The notes under the pieces: generated by a model | Databases searched by the model: none | Seen by the model: only the letters and a program-made list of their open reading frames with translations | What the model was told of the DNA's origin: nothing | NCBI RefSeq assembly: GCF_029255285.1 | Contig: NZ_JAPUVI010000085.1 | Coordinates: 52,007 to 116,006 of the forward strand | Origin: Accumulibacter sp. | GTDB taxonomy: Bacteria > Pseudomonadota > Gammaproteobacteria > Burkholderiales > Rhodocyclaceae | Direction: 5' to 3' | DNA: 64,000 bases | In this document: positions 62,108 to 64,000 of the stretch, in pieces | Layout of the letters: every line of letters starts with the position of its first letter | How positions within the stretch are numbered: position 1 is the stretch's first letter | Made by a program: the position numbers and the translations under genes

Positions 62108-62725
62108 ATGTACTACGGAGAAAAACTCAACGCCTGGACTCATTTGGTCGGCGCCGTATTGGCGCTCGCCGGTGTGATCGTTCTGGTGGTTCTGGCGACA
62201 CTCGGAGGCGACCCGTGGAGGATCGTCAGCGTTTCGATCTATGGTTTGACACTCGTCCTTCTCTACAGCTTTTCGACGCTGTACCACAGCCTTCGTGGGC
62301 GTGCCAAAGATATCCTGCGTACCCTGGACCACCAGGGAATATATCTGTTGATTGCCGGCAGCTACACGCCGTTTTGTTTGGTTACGCTACGCGGTCCGTG
62401 GGGATGGTCGCTATTGGGCGTGGTTTGGGGGCTGGCGGTGATCGGTAGCTTGCAGGAGCTTTGGCCGCTCGGCAAGGCGAGAATCCTTTCAATGGTGATC
62501 TATTTGTTGATGGGTTGGGTGATTCTGGTCGCTTTACTTCCGCTTTTACAGGCGCTTGGAGTTGCCGGTTTCGTCTGGCTTGCGGTGGGCGGCGTGCTGT
62601 ACACGGTCGGCATCGTCTTTTACGTGCTCGACACACGGCTGACCCACGCACACGGAGTTTGGCATCTGTTCGTGATGGGTGGCAGTACGGCACACTACTT
62701 TGCCATCCTGCTTTACGTTCTTTGA
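62108..62725 (+). CDS. Hemolysin III / PAQR-family membrane protein
   Basis: A 205-residue protein with seven predicted helices. Family marks are the first His in LNAWTHLVGAVLA near residue 9, YSFSTLYHSLRG near 53, LDHQGIYLLIAGSYTPF near 73, and the C-terminal HGVWHLFVMGGSTAHYFAIL with the remaining metal-binding His. The length is normal for the YqfA/HlyIII group. Its bacterial role is not settled; membrane-fluidity homeostasis has been proposed for relatives. Confidence 0.93.
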   Translation: MYYGEKLNAWTHLVGAVLALAGVIVLVVLATLGGDPWRIVSVSIYGLTLVLLYSFSTLYHSLRGRAKDILRTLDHQGIYLLIAGSYTPFCLVTLRGPWGWSLLGVVWGLAVIGSLQELWPLGKARILSMVIYLLMGWVILVALLPLLQALGVAGFVWLAVGGVLYTVGIVFYVLDTRLTHAHGVWHLFVMGGSTAHYFAILLYVL

Positions 62726-62890
62726 CACGGCGCATCGAGCATTGGCCAGTGTCGCTGTGCATGGAAGATTGAGCTCTTTTGGAGGGTTGTGCGCGCTGAG
62801 AATTGGAGAAGATGCGAGCGATACTGGGTCGCGCCTCACTGGCGGTAGCAATCGCCGAAATCTGGCGCAGTTATTACCCGGCCCTATAAT

Positions 62891-63080
62891 TCACGACGCC
62901 GCGTAAAGCGCGGCGGGGTGCCTGAAATAGGCTCGAACCTTTTCCGGCAACCGGGTCAAGCCATTCATGAACACCAGGGCCTTTTCGAGCAGGGTAGCCT
63001 TGTTTGTGCTGACCGGCCCGGAGCTCAGGGTTTTTGAGTTGGTGCAACATGCTTTCTGTAAATTCGTAGTTTTCTGGTTT
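62891..63080 (-). pseudogene. Possible C-terminal fragment of a transposase-like protein
   Basis: A minus-strand frame ending in TGA at 62891-62893 reads LLEKALVFMNGLTRLPEKV, then RAYFRHPAALYAAS at its end, with KTTNLQKACCTNSKTL upstream. Its composition looks protein-like and recalls the tail of a DDE transposase, but the family is not identified. There is no start codon or ribosome site; it fades out at the palindrome beginning at 63082. Confidence 0.35.
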
Positions 63081-63081
63081 T

Positions 63082-63150
63082 GCGGTGCTGGGCTGGCCGT
63101 AGCGATGAGGGCGCGACGCGCCCGAAGAGCGGAGGACGGCCCAGCACCGC
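63082..63150. repeat. Nested palindrome in front of the IS256-type transposase
   Basis: The outer arms are perfect 12-bp inverted repeats, GCGGTGCTGGGC (63082-63093) and GCCCAGCACCGC (63139-63150). Between them is a second palindrome, GGGCGCG-A-CGCGCCC (63109-63123). It could form a long cruciform or RNA hairpin and may shield the transposase from outside transcription. Confidence 0.6.
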
Positions 63151-63228
63151 GGCGCGACCCCGGCAGGCCTTTCCCGCAGGCGATTTCTTCGGGGTATTTT
63201 TATCCGCACCCACGAAGGAGTCGACAAC

Positions 63229-63878
63229 ATGGCAATGCGTGTAGAACATCACCCCTTGGACGCCGCTTTTGCGGCCTTGCTGGCGAACGGCCTCGATGGC
63301 GCCGGCGAAGCCCTGCGCATTCTGGTTAACGAAGCTAGCAAAATCGAACGCGCCCACTTTCTCAATGCCCAGCCTCACGAACGCACCACGGAACGCGCCG
63401 ATTAGGCCAATGGCTTCAAGCCAAAGACCGTCATGACCCGCGTCGGCGAACTGACCTTTGCCGTACCCCAGGTGCGCAATGGCGGCTTCTACTCCAGCGC
63501 GCTGGAGAAAGGCACGCGTACCGAGCAGGCGCTCAACATCGCGCTGGCCGAGATGTACGTGCAGGGCGTCTCGACGCGCAAGGTTACCGACATCCTGGTG
63601 AAGCTGCTCGGCCCGCAGGTGTCGATCTCCTCCACCCAGGTCAGCCGTGCCGCCGAGCAACTCGATGCCGGTCTGGCCGCTTGGCGCGAGCGACCGCTCG
63701 ACGAAACTCCCTACCTCTTTCTCGATGCCCGCTACGAGAGAGTACGCGAGGCCGGGCGTCTGGTCGATTGCGCTTTGTTGGTCGCCGTCGGCATGACTAC
63801 CGATGGCAGGCGCCGGGTGCTGGGCGCCTCGGTCGCCCTGTCCGAGGCCGAGGTCCATTGGCGCGATTTTCTCGACCG
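63229..63878 (+). pseudogene. Broken, truncated IS256-type (Mutator family) transposase
   Basis: Read from the ATG at 63229 (GAAGGAG upstream), the protein begins MAMRVEHHPLDAAFAALLA. A TAG at 63403-63405 stops it after 58 residues, where the family usually has Tyr (ERAD, stop, ANGFKPKTV). The same frame goes on with TRVGELTFAVPQVRNGGFY, ALAEMYVQGVSTRKV and FLDARYERVREAG, which holds the first Asp of the DDE site. Near 63879 the frame enters another element and the catalytic remainder is lost from this window. Confidence 0.88.
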
Positions 63879-64000
63879 TGTCAGCAACGGAAGTAAATTG
63901 ATACAGCGCAACGATTGAAAGTTGATACACCGAACTGAGAAGATCGGCGATTTCTTGAGGCGCCGATGATCACGAAGGAGGTGTATGTGGAAATCGAAGT
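63879..64000 (+). mobile_element. Left end of an IS21-type element (partial)
   Basis: The transposase reading is lost at about 63879, at a TGTCAGCAACGG sequence. Two near-identical 14-bp direct repeats follow at 63895-63908 and 63919-63932 (AAATTGATACAGCG and AAGTTGATACACCG), like the repeated end sites of IS21 elements. An istA-like start comes next. The element runs past the window edge. Confidence 0.75.
63966..64000 (+). CDS. istA: Start of an IstA-like transposase (IS21 family), cut by the window edge
   Basis: Only 12 codons are visible: MITKEVYVEIEV, which looks like the beginning of IS21-type IstA proteins (family knowledge). GAGGCG precedes the ATG. The HTH and DDE domains and istB would lie beyond 64000. 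Confidence 0.6.
   Translation, partial: MITKEVYVEIE

Noticed and set aside
63082-63150. Integron attC-like recombination site
   Set aside because: The inverted repeat lacks the GTTRRRY/RYYYAAC core sites and no integrase is nearby.

Overview
The window is 64 kb of high-GC DNA from a betaproteobacterium. The block ndk-rlmN-pilW-rodZ-ispG-hisS-yfgM-bamB-der is the usual betaproteobacterial order. Pyruvate phosphate dikinase, pyruvate:ferredoxin oxidoreductase, polyhydroxybutyrate-linked enzymes and a PEP-CTERM tail suggest Rhodocyclales, most likely a Candidatus Accumulibacter-like polyphosphate accumulator. That placement is inference; no rRNA or marker search was possible.

Layout. 0-3.4 kb: GST-like protein, purB, two small proteins and a periplasmic cytochrome c'. 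3.5-8.7 kb (minus): cytochrome b561 and the tgt-yajC-secD-secF group. 8.8-16.3 kb (minus): a four-gene pyruvate:ferredoxin oxidoreductase operon (porG-porA-porB-gltD-like) followed by ppdK. 16.4-23.5 kb: mch, mcl, mct and two succinyl-CoA:malate CoA-transferase subunits on the minus strand, with meh divergent. This is the set that runs the glyoxylate-assimilating half of the Chloroflexus 3-hydroxypropionate bi-cycle. 23.6-34.6 kb (minus): phaJ, then an ethylmalonyl-CoA pathway operon (CitE-like, mcd, MaoC hydratase, ecm, meaB, ccr, quinone oxidoreductase). The Ccr carries an extra C-terminal pair of CBS domains. 35.4-40.6 kb (minus): SNF2 helicase and queA. 40.7-46.6 kb: a DctSR-type two-component system divergent from a dctPQM TRAP transporter. 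46.7-50.8 kb: a dead insertion sequence with traceable ends, an OafA-type acyltransferase and an orphan PEP-CTERM tail. 50.8-60.7 kb (plus): the housekeeping block. 60.9-64 kb: a SUMF1-domain protein, a hemolysin III family protein, then nested transposon debris (an IS21-type element inserted in an IS256-type transposase).

How the genes fit together. PhaJ can make crotonyl-CoA from (R)-3-hydroxybutyryl-CoA. Ccr, Ecm (maintained by MeaB) and Mcd convert crotonyl-CoA plus CO2 to mesaconyl-C1-CoA. From there the textbook ethylmalonyl-CoA route (hydratase, then Mcl) gives glyoxylate and propionyl-CoA. The neighbouring Mct and Meh plus Mcl could instead turn the same mesaconyl-C1-CoA into acetyl-CoA and pyruvate. 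The net result would be acetyl-CoA + CO2 -> pyruvate without ferredoxin, beside a ferredoxin-dependent enzyme for the same conversion (Por) and PpdK to carry pyruvate to PEP. This combined route is the main hypothesis from the window. The genes are seen; the flux is inferred.

No CRISPR array, rRNA or tRNA gene was recognised by eye.
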